Notes: generated from the sequence alone by a model not told the origin. 64,000 nt of DNA from JAAYXE01 sp964391195 (GCA_964391195.1 CAYMLG010000014.1:1-64000); one strand, 5' to 3'; positions 7,342-16,327 are shown, numbered from the stretch's first letter. Numbers and translations: made by a program.

Positions 7342-8418
7342 ATGACTCACATCCGTTGGCTTTTCATCTTACTCGTACTGCTGTTACTGCTAGCCGGCTG
7401 CGCCAGCGCAGCGCTCAGCGCCGGACAACCGGTGGCGATGGCGCAACCGCCGGCTGCTGTGGCTGAAGCGACCCCAACCGCCGTGATGGTTTTCGCGCCG
7501 CCTGACGCGACCGCCACCCCCACCCCTTTCCAGCCCCTACCGCCGACAGAGGTGTTCTGGCCTACCGCGACGCCGCTGCCCACCGCCACACCCCCGCCTC
7601 CCACGCCCACGCTGCAGCCGTTTTTCCCCAACCCGGCGGCTGTCACTCATCGCGGCCTGGAGGAGCCAGAGGGGCAGACCACGATCCTCCTGTTGGGATC
7701 GGATAAACGCCCCTGGGATACGATCTTCCGCACCGATACCATCATCCTGGCCGTGATCAATCCGGATGCCGGAACGGTCAACCTGGTGTCTTTCCCGCGG
7801 GACCTGTATGTCAATATCCCCGGATGGGGGTATCAGCGGATCAACACCGCCTACCAGCATGGGGGCTTCGATCTGCTGGCTCAAACTCTGGAGAGCAATT
7901 TCGGCGTCCGCCCCGATCATTACGTGTTGATCAATTTCTCCTCATTCAAGCGCATCATCGACAGCCTGGGCGGGTTGGATGTGGAGGTGGCCGAGAGCGT
8001 TTCAGATTACAAGGATGGCTACTGGACGACAGTGCCGGCCGGGACCGTGCATATGGACGCGGACCTGGTGCTGTGGTATGTGCGCACACGAAAAACCAGC
8101 AACGATTTCGCCCGCTCCCGGCGCCAGCAGGAGGTGCTCAACGCGCTGTTGGATAAATTCCTGAGCATGGACGCCATCAAAAAAGCGCCGGAGTTCTACC
8201 TGATCTACAAAGACACGGTGAGCACCGACCTTGGCTTTCCAGACCTGGTTCGTATGCTGCCGGCCGCGGCGAAGGTGACCGATCGCTCACACCTGCGCCA
8301 CTACTACATTGGCCCGCAGCAGGTTTACGATTGGATCACCCCGGATGGGGGGATGGTGTTGATGCCTCAGCAAGAGGCAATCATGGAAGTGCTGCGAGAG
8401 GCTCTCAATATCCCTTGA
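7342..8418 (+). CDS. LytR-CpsA-Psr (LCP) family lipoprotein
   Basis: 358 residues. The signal ends in lipobox LAGC, followed by a Pro/Thr-rich linker to about residue 95. The LCP domain (about 110-300) shows the family motifs: GSDKRP near its start, FRTDTIILAVINPD, VSFPRDLYVNIPGWG (the Arg/Asp polyprenyl-phosphate site) and a later YVRTRKTSNDFARSRRQQ. LCP enzymes transfer undecaprenyl-linked glycopolymers to peptidoglycan or other acceptors outside the cell. The gene is followed without a gap by a second LCP gene (TGATG overlap). Confidence 0.93.
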   Translation: MTHIRWLFILLVLLLLLAGCASAALSAGQPVAMAQPPAAVAEATPTAVMVFAPPDATATPTPFQPLPPTEVFWPTATPLPTATPPPPTPTLQPFFPNPAAVTHRGLEEPEGQTTILLLGSDKRPWDTIFRTDTIILAVINPDAGTVNLVSFPRDLYVNIPGWGYQRINTAYQHGGFDLLAQTLESNFGVRPDHYVLINFSSFKRIIDSLGGLDVEVAESVSDYKDGYWTTVPAGTVHMDADLVLWYVRTRKTSNDFARSRRQQEVLNALLDKFLSMDAIKKAPEFYLIYKDTVSTDLGFPDLVRMLPAAAKVTDRSHLRHYYIGPQQVYDWITPDGGMVLMPQQEAIMEVLREALNIP

Positions 8419-9878
8419 TGCGCATAGGTTTACGCCGGCTTTTATGGAGGATATCATCCCTGGGGATGATCACCGGGCTGCTGCTCGGCTGCAGCATGGC
8501 GCCTCAACCCCAGCCGGCCACGCCGCTGCCCACCACTCCGGCCGGCCCTACGGAGACCTCCACTCCGGCGTTCTACCAGTTCCCGGAGAGCTTTGCCACC
8601 TCAACCCCCTTTCAACCGGCCCTGGCGACTGAGGCCTATTTACCCACCCCAACGCCCACCCCTCAGCCGGCCGGGGATGTAGGCGCTTCCGGGAGGCGGC
8701 AGGGTGGCGCGCCTGAGCCGTTCCCCAATATGAGCAGCGATGAGACGATCAATTTTTTATTGATCGGGGCCGATAAGCGCACCGGGCCTTACTTCCGCAC
8801 CGATACGTTAATGGTCGCCGTGCTGCGGCCGGAATCGGGCAGTGTAACCCTGATCTCGATCCCTCGCGACCTGTACGTCTTCATCCCAGGGTGGGGGATG
8901 GACCGCATCAACACCGCATACCTGCGGGGGGAGATGGAGAAACTGCCGGGCGGCGGAGCCGGCGTGCTTCGCGAGACATTGTTCTATAATTTAGGCATAC
9001 GCATCGACCATATGGCCATGGTCGATTTTGATGGCTTTCGCAAAGCAGTCGATGTCTTGGGCGGGATTGACCTTCCCCTGGTCTGCCCTTACACCGATTG
9101 GCGGATCAAGAACCCCAGGCTGTCCGATCAAGATCCGGCGAACTGGGAGCTCTACACGGTGGGGCCGGGGGTGGTCCACATGGACGGAGACCTGGCCCTA
9201 TGGTACGGGCGCTCGCGACTGCGGTCGAACGACTTCGATCGGGGGAGGCGCCAGCAGGAAGTGGTGCGCGCCATCTATCGCCAGGTGCTCCAGGCCAACC
9301 TGATCCCGAACCTTCCCGATCTGTATCGCCAGCTTTCGGACTCCGTCTATACCGACCTTGGCCTGAACGACCTGTTGAGCCTGGCGCCGGTAGCGGCAAA
9401 GATGGACGCGGCCCGCATCCGCAGCTATTATATAAACAATAAGATGGTCACCTCGTGGATTACGCCAGGCGGGGCGGCTGTGCTGCTGCCAAAACGAGAG
9501 AAAATCCAGAAACTCCTCCAGCAGGCGATGGCCGCCCCGGGGGAAGCGGACCCCAGTAATTTGCGCCTGGTGGTGGAAGTAATCAATGGGACCGGCAACC
9601 CCGGTTGGGATATGATCGCGGCCGAACGGCTGCACTACGCCGGGTTCGAGACGCACATCACCGCACCCGGGCCGGAGACCGCCGTTCAGGACGAGACAAT
9701 GTTGTTCGATCTGACAGAAAACCAGGACCCGAACCAGAGCGCGGTCCTGTTGAACGCTTTGGGCCTGCCCGTATCGCGCTTAACCGGGGCGGCGAGTCCT
9801 GGGAGTTGGATCCACTACCGCCTGATCGTCGGGCGTGATTACCGCCCGTGCTTCAACCCGGCCGCGCTTTCCCATTGA
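8418..9878 (+). CDS. Second LCP family protein with LytR_C domain
   Basis: 486 residues from the ATG at 8418, which overlaps the stop of the preceding LCP gene (TGATG); a longer in-frame start at 8331 would lie inside that gene. The N-terminus again has a lipobox-like LLGC. The LCP domain (about 105-345) has FRTDTLMVAVLRPE, ISIPRDLYVFIPGWG and WYGRSRLRSNDFDRGRRQQ. Unlike its neighbour it ends with a LytR_C-type domain (about 380-480, VEVINGTGNPGWDMIAAERL). The pair likely arose by duplication and act in the same glycopolymer-attachment step, perhaps on different substrates. Confidence 0.92.
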   Translation: MRIGLRRLLWRISSLGMITGLLLGCSMAPQPQPATPLPTTPAGPTETSTPAFYQFPESFATSTPFQPALATEAYLPTPTPTPQPAGDVGASGRRQGGAPEPFPNMSSDETINFLLIGADKRTGPYFRTDTLMVAVLRPESGSVTLISIPRDLYVFIPGWGMDRINTAYLRGEMEKLPGGGAGVLRETLFYNLGIRIDHMAMVDFDGFRKAVDVLGGIDLPLVCPYTDWRIKNPRLSDQDPANWELYTVGPGVVHMDGDLALWYGRSRLRSNDFDRGRRQQEVVRAIYRQVLQANLIPNLPDLYRQLSDSVYTDLGLNDLLSLAPVAAKMDAARIRSYYINNKMVTSWITPGGAAVLLPKREKIQKLLQQAMAAPGEADPSNLRLVVEVINGTGNPGWDMIAAERLHYAGFETHITAPGPETAVQDETMLFDLTENQDPNQSAVLLNALGLPVSRLTGAASPGSWIHYRLIVGRDYRPCFNPAALSH

Positions 9879-9951
9879 GTGGGGTTGGCCGGGGAGGCTC
9901 ATGGGGTAACCATTCATTTATTAGCCACGAAATTCTCGACGAGGGAGAGAT

Positions 9952-11049
9952 ATGGCACTAGAGGGAAAGGGTTTCTATATCTGGAAGATCCCCCTGACAG
10001 AAGGGGGATCACCGGCGGCAATCGCCAACACAGCGGTCCAGGCCGGTTTTTCGCACGTATTGATCAAGATCGCCGATGCCGATGCCTACTACAATGTCGA
10101 TCCAGACACCGGTCAGGATCTGGCCGGGCCGGTGATCCAGGCGCTGCGCGCCCGGGGGATTGCAGTCTGGGGCTGGCACTATGTGTACGGCTATAATCCG
10201 ATTCGCGAGGCGGATATTGCCATCCAGCGCGTTCGCTCCTTGGGTCTGGATGGGTACGTCATCGATGCTGAGGCCGAGTACAAACAACCGGGAAAGGATG
10301 CCGCCGCCCGCCAGTTTATGAACCGGCTGCGGGCTGGGCTGCCCTCTTTCCCGATCGCCCTCAGTTCGTACCGTTATCCCTCTTATCACCCACAATTCCC
10401 CTGGCGAGAGTTCTTAGAGAAAGTCGATCTCAACATGCCCCAGGTGTACTGGCTGTTGAGCCACAACCCCGGCGACCAGCTCACTCGCTGCGTGGAAGAA
10501 TTTCAAGGCATGACGCCTTTCCGCCCGATTCTGCCGACCGGCGCGGCGTTCAAACAGGGTAATTGGACGCCATCGACCGATGATGTGAACGAGTTTCTGC
10601 GGACAGCGCAAAGCCTGAATTTGAGTGGAGCGAATTTCTGGGAATGGACGAACTGCCGGAATAATCTAACTGCTGTGTGGAATGCGATATCTCACTTCAA
10701 CTGGTCGCAGACGAAGCCCCCGGAAGATATCGTCCAGCAGTACATAGCCGCTCTGAACGCGCACGACCCGGCCCAGGCGGCCAGCCTGTACAACCCCACC
10801 GCAGTTCATGTTACCCCCAACCGCACGATCCAGGGCACCCAGGCGATTACCTCCTGGTATTCCAACCTGTTCAACCAGGTGCTCCCCGGTGGGAAATTCG
10901 TGCTGAGCAGTTTTTCCGGCTCGGGCAGCTCACGGCAGTTTACCTGGACGGCTACGTCGAACGCCGGGCGGGTGCTGAATGGCAGCGATACCATGGGGCT
11001 TGCCAACGGCAAGATTTCCTATCATTACACATTCTTTACCGTCACCTGA
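9952..11049 (+). CDS. Glycosidase-like TIM barrel fused to NTF2/SnoaL-like domain
   Basis: 365 residues, no signal peptide seen. Residues 1-255 look like a beta/alpha barrel of the glycoside-hydrolase type, with successive strands FSHVLIKIADAD, GIAVWGWHYVYG, LDGYVIDAEAEYK, FPIALSSYRYP, VDLNMPQVYW and ANFWEWTN. The Asp/Glu in IDAEAE and the Glu in WEWT are plausible catalytic positions. Residues 258-365 (PPEDIVQQYIAALNAHDPAQ onward) form an NTF2/SnoaL-like alpha+beta domain. The combination is unusual. It follows the LCP genes on the same strand and has a good ribosome binding site (GAGGGAGAG). The substrate is unknown; a cell-wall polysaccharide is a guess from context. Confidence 0.7.
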   Translation: MALEGKGFYIWKIPLTEGGSPAAIANTAVQAGFSHVLIKIADADAYYNVDPDTGQDLAGPVIQALRARGIAVWGWHYVYGYNPIREADIAIQRVRSLGLDGYVIDAEAEYKQPGKDAAARQFMNRLRAGLPSFPIALSSYRYPSYHPQFPWREFLEKVDLNMPQVYWLLSHNPGDQLTRCVEEFQGMTPFRPILPTGAAFKQGNWTPSTDDVNEFLRTAQSLNLSGANFWEWTNCRNNLTAVWNAISHFNWSQTKPPEDIVQQYIAALNAHDPAQAASLYNPTAVHVTPNRTIQGTQAITSWYSNLFNQVLPGGKFVLSSFSGSGSSRQFTWTATSNAGRVLNGSDTMGLANGKISYHYTFFTVT

Positions 11050-11087
11050 GCGGTGAACGCCATTCGATCGCCAATGTGAGAGTCAGG

Positions 11088-11130
11088 TTTCGGGGGTGTC
11101 CCCTTGTTATCCAAGGGGACACCCCCGAAA
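11088..11130. terminator. Bidirectional terminator between convergent genes
   Basis: A perfect 19-bp stem (tttcgggggtgtccccttg / complement) with a 5-base loop lies between the convergent stops at 11049 and 11133. The T run is weak on both sides, but position and stability support termination in both directions. Confidence 0.7.
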
Positions 11131-11132
11131 TA

Positions 11133-14100
11133 CTATTTACCCTTCTTTGCAGCCGAACTGCCCCGTGTGGTTGAACGAGATTTCGTCGCCGCCTTTTCCT
11201 CTGGCGGGGCGGCTTTGCTGCGGGTAGAGCGCTTTGTTGTCGCCGGCGTGTCCTCGGCAGGCGGGTTAACCTTGCTTCGAGTGGAGCGCTTTTTTGCCGC
11301 CGGCGCTTCCTCAGCAGGAGAGGCAGTCTTGCTGCGGGTGGAACGTGTCTTTGCCGCCGGCGCTTCCTCGGTAGGAGGGGCGGCTTTGCTGCGGGTAGAA
11401 CGCGACTTTGACACTGGCGCATCCTGGACCGCAGGTGGGCTGGCCGCGCTTCGTTTGCGGCCGGCGGTTGGGGCCTCGGCTTTGGCGGTTTTTGTCGCGG
11501 ACGCCTTCGCCGGGCCAGTTTTCGCCCTGGCCGTCTTTTCTACGCTGGCTTTTGTCTTGGAGCCCGTCTTTCCTCCAATGGTTTTCGTCACAGCCGCTTT
11601 TGCTGAGACCTTTTTGGCGGCAGCCGCTTTGCCGGTGGACGCCTTCGCGGATGCCTTCCCCGAGGCGGTCTTGGCGCTGCCGGGCTTCTTCTCTGCCGCG
11701 GCGGTGCTCTTCTTCACCGTCGTTCGGGCGCTGGACTGTTTGGGTTGGCGTCCGTTCGGTTCTACCTCGGGTGGTGGGGGACCGCCAGAGCCGGTCACCT
11801 CCGGACCTGCTCCGCCGGGTCGCACCGCTTCCTGGGGCACGGTAAAGGCCAGCACCCGGTCGCCTTTCTTTAAGTCCTGTATCGATTGGCCGCGCGCGGT
11901 GCGGGAGAACAGCCCTGCATCATCCAGACGAATCGACTTCGGGGCGAGCTTATCCAGGTAGACGATCCCCCGCGTGGTCCCTTTTCCGATTGCTGTGCCG
12001 ACGACCGAGATATTCTTCTCCAGTTTCCAGGTGATGACCCCCTGGCCGTAGCGGCCCTGGACGGGGTACTGGCTGACCTCCACTCGCTTGGCGGTAGCGT
12101 CGCTGGCGATCAGGAAAACTTCACCCGGGTGAGGCAAGAGATCCATTCCGGCGATCTCATCACCCGGCTGAAGCTTGATCCCCATCACCCCGGCGGCGAC
12201 CAGGCCCATCGGGCGGACTTCCTCCTCTTTGAAGCGGATCGCCATCCCGTTCCGGGTGACCAGGAACACTTCAGCCTGGCCATTGGTGATACGGACCCAA
12301 CCCAGGCGGTCGCCTTCATTCACCCGAGTGAGGGTGAAGGTGTTGGCCGAGGCGCCGGGAAGTTCGCTCAGGGCCGATTTCTTCACCATGCCCAGGCGAG
12401 AAACCGATAGGACATACCAGTCTTCGACCCGGCTGTTGCGAGGCAGGGCAAACAGGGCGACCAGGTTGTCGCCCTCTCGCAGGGGCGATACCTTGCTGAA
12501 ATGAATCCCCTGAGCCGGTTTATCGGTCTCGGGAAGGTTGTGGAGGGCGATGGAAGCCGCCTCGCCCCGCTCGGTCACCAGGTACAGCAGATCGTGTGTA
12601 TGCCCGGCTACGATCTGTACGGGGGCCTCATTCCCGCTCAGTCGCGGCATCTTTTCATCGGGGCTGCGTGAAATCAGTCCTTCGGCGCTGACCGAAACCC
12701 ACACGTCCTTTTCGGGGGCGAGGTCGGTAGCGGTGAGCAGGGATACCTTCTTCTCGCCCTCGCGCAGGTGGACGATCTGGGTGCGGCGCGGGTCGCCAAA
12801 GGCTTCCTTCACTGCCAGCAGTTCATCGGAGACCACCTGGCGCATTTTCTTGGGCGATTTAAGCAGGCTCTCCAGCTCTTTGATCAACGCCAGGATTTCT
12901 TTGTATTCCTCTTCGATCTTTTTTCGCTCCAGGGCCGCCAGGCGGCGAAGCTGTAGATCGAGGATCGCCTGGGCTTGGATCTCGGTCAGCTTAAAGCGTT
13001 TCATCAGCCGCGTCCGGGCGGTGTCGGCATCGGGCGCTTTGCGGATGATCGAGATCACCTCGTCTAGATTTTTCAGCGCGACCCGGTAGCCCTCCAGGAT
13101 ATGCGCCCGCTGGCGGGCTTTGTTCAAATCGTATTCGCTGCGGCGGCGGACGATCTCCAGGCGGTGATCCAGGTACACCCGCAGGGCCTGCTTGAGTGAG
13201 AGCATGCGCGGCTCGCCGTCCACCAGGGCCAGCATGATAATGCTGAAGGTGGACTGCATGGGGGTGGTCTTGTAGAGATCGCGGAGCAGGGCCTCCGGAT
13301 CGGCGCCCCGGCTGAGTTCGATCACGATCCGCATCCCCGACCGGTCGGATTCGTCTCGCAGGTCGGAGATGCCATCCAGGCGCTCTTCCCGAACCAGGGA
13401 AGCGATCCGCTCGATCAGGCCGGATTTGTTGGTCATATAAGGCAGTTCGGTGATGATGATCCGGCTGCGACCGCGATCCATCTCTTCCAGGTGGGCGCGG
13501 GCCTGGAGGGTCACCCGGCCCCGGCCCGTCCCATATGAACTGGCGAGGGTTTCTCCATGCGCCTCCTGGATGATCACCCCGCCGGTGGGGAAATCGGGCC
13601 CCTGGATGTACTGCATCAGGTCTTCCACAGAGACATCATCCAGCCTGGTCCAGTTGTCGAGCATATAGCGCAGGGCATCGACCACTTCGCCCAGATTATG
13701 CGGGGGTATGCTGGTAGACATTCCGACAGCGATACCGGTAGCCCCATTCACCAGCAGGTTCGGGATGGCGGAGGGGAGGACACGAGGTTCGGTCAGCGTG
13801 CCATCGAAGTTGTCCTCGAAGTCGACCGTGTCCTTGTTGATGTCCCGGAGCATGTCGATCGAAATCCGCTGCAGGCGGGCTTCCGTGTAGCGCATCGCCG
13901 CCGGGGGGTCTCCGTCGACGCTGCCGAAGTTCCCTTGCCCATCGACCAGCATGTAGCGCATGGAGAAATCCTGCGCCATGCGGGCCATGGCTTCGTAAAC
14001 GGCCATATCTCCGTGGGGGTGGTACTTCCCCAACACTTCACCGACAATGCGGGCCGATTTTTTGTAAGCCGAATCCGGGCGCAAACCCATGTCGTACATG

Positions 14101-14246
14101 GCGTACAGGATGCGGCGGTGGACGGGCTTCAAACCATCTCGGGCGTCTGGGAGGGCGCGGGCGACAATTACGCTCATGGCGTAATCGAGATACGCCTGCT
14201 GCATCTCCTCATCGATATCGATCTTTTGGACGAGGCCAATTTCCAT
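11133..14246 (-). CDS. gyrA: DNA gyrase/topoisomerase IV subunit A with histone-H1-like C-terminal tail
   Basis: 1037 residues from the ATG at 14246 (GGAG seven bases upstream; the longer frame lacks this). The catalytic core shows ARALPDARDGLKPVHRRILY and catalytic Tyr120 in AAMRYTEARL. In the quinolone-binding region HPHGDMAVYE, Met81 replaces the usual Ser and Glu85 the Asp of E. coli GyrA. The beta-pinwheel domain (about 500-800) has no clear QRRGGRG GyrA box; the nearest is QGRYGQG late in the domain, so a topoisomerase IV-like role is possible. Residues 802-1037 are a Lys/Ala/Ser/Thr/Pro tail with four RSTRSK cores spaced exactly 19 residues apart, resembling histone H1 tails. No gyrB/parE nearby. 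Confidence 0.92.
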   Translation of the reverse strand: MEIGLVQKIDIDEEMQQAYLDYAMSVIVARALPDARDGLKPVHRRILYAMYDMGLRPDSAYKKSARIVGEVLGKYHPHGDMAVYEAMARMAQDFSMRYMLVDGQGNFGSVDGDPPAAMRYTEARLQRISIDMLRDINKDTVDFEDNFDGTLTEPRVLPSAIPNLLVNGATGIAVGMSTSIPPHNLGEVVDALRYMLDNWTRLDDVSVEDLMQYIQGPDFPTGGVIIQEAHGETLASSYGTGRGRVTLQARAHLEEMDRGRSRIIITELPYMTNKSGLIERIASLVREERLDGISDLRDESDRSGMRIVIELSRGADPEALLRDLYKTTPMQSTFSIIMLALVDGEPRMLSLKQALRVYLDHRLEIVRRRSEYDLNKARQRAHILEGYRVALKNLDEVISIIRKAPDADTARTRLMKRFKLTEIQAQAILDLQLRRLAALERKKIEEEYKEILALIKELESLLKSPKKMRQVVSDELLAVKEAFGDPRRTQIVHLREGEKKVSLLTATDLAPEKDVWVSVSAEGLISRSPDEKMPRLSGNEAPVQIVAGHTHDLLYLVTERGEAASIALHNLPETDKPAQGIHFSKVSPLREGDNLVALFALPRNSRVEDWYVLSVSRLGMVKKSALSELPGASANTFTLTRVNEGDRLGWVRITNGQAEVFLVTRNGMAIRFKEEEVRPMGLVAAGVMGIKLQPGDEIAGMDLLPHPGEVFLIASDATAKRVEVSQYPVQGRYGQGVITWKLEKNISVVGTAIGKGTTRGIVYLDKLAPKSIRLDDAGLFSRTARGQSIQDLKKGDRVLAFTVPQEAVRPGGAGPEVTGSGGPPPPEVEPNGRQPKQSSARTTVKKSTAAAEKKPGSAKTASGKASAKASTGKAAAAKKVSAKAAVTKTIGGKTGSKTKASVEKTARAKTGPAKASATKTAKAEAPTAGRKRSAASPPAVQDAPVSKSRSTRSKAAPPTEEAPAAKTRSTRSKTASPAEEAPAAKKRSTRSKVNPPAEDTPATTKRSTRSKAAPPEEKAATKSRSTTRGSSAAKKGK

Positions 14247-14490
14247 GGAAGATCTCCGTTCTAGAGGTGAGTTCTGCAGCACGGACTGAGGATAGGCCAT
14301 TCTCCAGGTAGTTTATCGGGCTGCAGGCAGTGGTGGATCTGGCTGCCATGTGCCACAGGGAAGCTGGGGCCGGTCAGGAAGCGCAGATCTCCCCTTGTTT
14401 ATAGAAAGTTTGTGCTGAGTCAATCTTATAAGGAAATAAAGGATACGTCAAGAAGGGATTTTCCGATCAAAGTTGGGTAAAATATCCGCT
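14247..14490. promoter_or_regulatory. Divergent region between gyrA-like gene and acetyltransferase
   Basis: No gene seen. On the minus strand TTGACT at 14418-14423 could be the -35 of the topoisomerase gene, with TATAAA 14 bases further on, which is short spacing. On the plus strand TAAAAT at 14478-14483 lies 7 bases before the ATG at 14491, consistent with a leaderless acetyltransferase transcript. Confidence 0.4.
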
Positions 14491-15078
14491 ATGGATATCC
14501 ATCCGGTGACGTTAATTGGCCAGGTGGTGCGGCTGGAGCCGATGACAGAAGCGCATGCCCCTGCGTTAGCCCGGGTGGGCCTGGATGATGAGATCTGGCG
14601 CTTAATGCTGTACGGGGAAATGCACAGCGAGGCCGATATCCTGGCCTGGGTACGGGATATTCTGAGCCGGCAGGCGCAGGGCACCGACCTGGCGTTCGTG
14701 GTGATGCACCAGGCCGATGAATGTGCAGCCGGCGCCACCCGTTATATGGCTATCCAGCCGAGAAACCGCAGCCTGGAAATCGGCGGGACCTGGTATGGGA
14801 GGGCATACCGGGGCACTTTGGTGAACACAGAGTGCAAATACCTGCTGCTAAAGCACGCCTTCGAGAGGCTGGGCTGCATTCGTGTGCAGTTTAAAACAGA
14901 CCTGCGCAACGAGCGCTCGCAGCGGGCGCTCGAACGCCTGGGAGCTGTGCGGGAAGGGGTGCTGCGGGACCACATGATCACCCCGGATGGATATCGGCGG
15001 TCATCCGTCTATTACAGCATCCTCGACCAGGAGTGGCCGGCGGTTAAGGCGCGCCTGGAGGCCCGTCTGGGGTACTAA
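14491..15078 (+). CDS. GNAT N-acetyltransferase, RimJ/RimL type
   Basis: 195 residues from the ATG at 14491. The fold is that of RimJ/RimL-type GNAT enzymes that acetylate amino groups of proteins or small molecules with acetyl-CoA: LEPMTEAHAPALARV at the N-terminus, a strand SLEIGGTWYGRAYRGTLVN at the acetyl-CoA loop, LLLKHAFERLGCIRVQFKT, and NERSQRALERLGAVREGVLR, where the last motif is typical for this subgroup. No Shine-Dalgarno sequence is visible and a -10-like TAAAAT precedes the start closely. The natural substrate cannot be told from sequence. Confidence 0.88.
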   Translation: MDIHPVTLIGQVVRLEPMTEAHAPALARVGLDDEIWRLMLYGEMHSEADILAWVRDILSRQAQGTDLAFVVMHQADECAAGATRYMAIQPRNRSLEIGGTWYGRAYRGTLVNTECKYLLLKHAFERLGCIRVQFKTDLRNERSQRALERLGAVREGVLRDHMITPDGYRRSSVYYSILDQEWPAVKARLEARLGY

Positions 15079-15098
15079 CTCCTGAAAGGGGGGACAGC

Positions 15099-15848
15099 AT
15101 GGATTATTCACTGATTGCTGATCTGTATGACAGCTATGTGCAAACTGCCCTGGATACCCCGTTTTTCTTGGGTGAAACCAGGAACGTGAAGGGTGAGGTC
15201 CTGGAACTCATGGCGGGGACCGGGCGTGTCTCTATCCCACTGCTTGAACAAGGGGTGCGCCTTACCTGTGTGGATCTTTTTGCTGAAATGCTGGACGTGC
15301 TGAGGGCGAAAGCCGAAGAGAGAGGCTTCACCCCCCGCCTGGTCCAGATGGATGTAACTAAGCTGGACCTGGGGCAGCAGTATGAAATGATTTTGCTCCC
15401 TTTCAATTCTTTTGCGGAGATCGCCGCTCCTGAGGATCAACGGCTTGCACTGGCAGGCATTTACCGTCATCTACGGGATAAGGGCGTCTTCATCCTGACC
15501 GCCCACAACCCGGCGGTACGGACAAAGCGGATGGATGGCCAGCTCCGGTTGTGGAACAGCTCTTCCCTCTGTGACCGGCCTGGTAAGCTGCTGCTATGGG
15601 GCCTGGAGAACTACGAGCCCGGGACGAACATGGGGCACGGGCTGCAGTTGATCGAAGAATACGATTCTAAGGGGGTGCTGCAAGCAAAACGTATGGTGGA
15701 GACTCGCTTTGTCTTGCACGAAAAAGACGCGCTGGAAGGCCTGGCAGCCGGGGCGGGTTTCAGAGTATTGGATTTGTTCGGTGATTATGGCCGCTCCCCC
15801 TTTAACCCTGAATCCAGCCCGTTCATGATCTGGAGGCTTGGCAAATAA
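15099..15848 (+). CDS. Class I SAM-dependent methyltransferase
   Basis: 249 residues. Motif I is VLELMAGTGRVSIPLLEQG (residues about 31-48), followed by acidic strand-2 LTCVDLFAEML, then QMDVTKLDL and MILLPFNSFAEI, the standard order of a class I Rossmann methyltransferase. The C-terminal part (RMVETRFVLHEKDALEGLAAGAGF) is the usual lid-like region of this group. It lies 20 bases after the acetyltransferase stop with a good ribosome binding site (AAAGGGGGG), so the two form a small operon. The target is unknown. Confidence 0.88.
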   Translation: MDYSLIADLYDSYVQTALDTPFFLGETRNVKGEVLELMAGTGRVSIPLLEQGVRLTCVDLFAEMLDVLRAKAEERGFTPRLVQMDVTKLDLGQQYEMILLPFNSFAEIAAPEDQRLALAGIYRHLRDKGVFILTAHNPAVRTKRMDGQLRLWNSSSLCDRPGKLLLWGLENYEPGTNMGHGLQLIEEYDSKGVLQAKRMVETRFVLHEKDALEGLAAGAGFRVLDLFGDYGRSPFNPESSPFMIWRLGK

Positions 15849-15854
15849 TAAGTG

Positions 15855-15883
15855 GATCGCCCGGTAACGATCACCGGGCGATC
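15855..15883 (+). terminator. Hairpin after the methyltransferase gene
   Basis: gatcgcccggt (15855-15865) and accgggcgatc (15873-15883) form an 11-bp stem with a 7-base loop, 6 bases after the stop codon. No strong T run follows, so termination efficiency is uncertain. Confidence 0.5.
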
Positions 15884-15940
15884 GCTCTTCCCAGGACCAG
15901 GGAACCCTGGCTGTGGGTGATTCCTTCTGAAGGAGGATCT

Positions 15941-16297
15941 ATGGAGGCAAGACAGTTTGAAACCTGGATGCAAGGTTATATTCGGGCATGGAATTCAAAT
16001 CTGCCTGAAGATATCGGGCGACTGTTTGCGGAAGATGGCCGGTATCATACCGCCCCGTACCGGAAGCCCTGGCAAGGGCGGCAGGAGATTGTCGCCAATT
16101 GGATCGATATCAAGGATGAACCTGGCGATTTCACTTTCCGGTATGAGATCCTCGGTGTCTCTGGCCAGACCGGCTTTATCCGGGGTTGGACCGAGTACCT
16201 GGGAGAACAGCGCAAGTATCACAACCTATGGGTAGTCAAATTGAATGAACAGGGGGAGTGTGAAGAGTTCGTTGAATGGTTTATGGAGGAGAGATAA
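15941..16297 (+). CDS. NTF2/SnoaL-like protein
   Basis: 118 residues from the ATG at 15941, selected because AAGGAGG lies directly upstream. The sequence has the SnoaL-like pattern: an N-terminal helix MQGYIRAWNSNLPEDIGRLF, AEDGRYHTAPY at the pocket mouth, the WQGRQEIVANWI helix, and beta strands TFRYEILGVSGQTGFIRGW and KYHNLWVVKLNEQG, ending CEEFVEWFME. Such proteins are small enzymes or binding proteins with very varied substrates. The fold also occurs as the C-terminal domain of the protein at 9952. Function not assignable. Confidence 0.8.
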   Translation: MEARQFETWMQGYIRAWNSNLPEDIGRLFAEDGRYHTAPYRKPWQGRQEIVANWIDIKDEPGDFTFRYEILGVSGQTGFIRGWTEYLGEQRKYHNLWVVKLNEQGECEEFVEWFMEER

Positions 16298-16327
16298 AAA
16301 AATGGGCGGTTCGCCGCCCATTTTTTT
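16296..16327. terminator. Bidirectional intrinsic terminator
   Basis: aaaaaatgggcgg-ttcg-ccgcccatttttt: a stem with a UUCG tetraloop and A/T runs on both sides, placed between the convergent stops of the NTF2-like gene and rpoC. It should terminate both transcripts. Confidence 0.9.

Noticed and set aside
11136..11410. 57-bp tandem-like DNA repeats resembling a repeat array
   Set aside because: They are imperfect, in frame, and encode the 19-residue RSTRSK repeats of the topoisomerase tail; not CRISPR.
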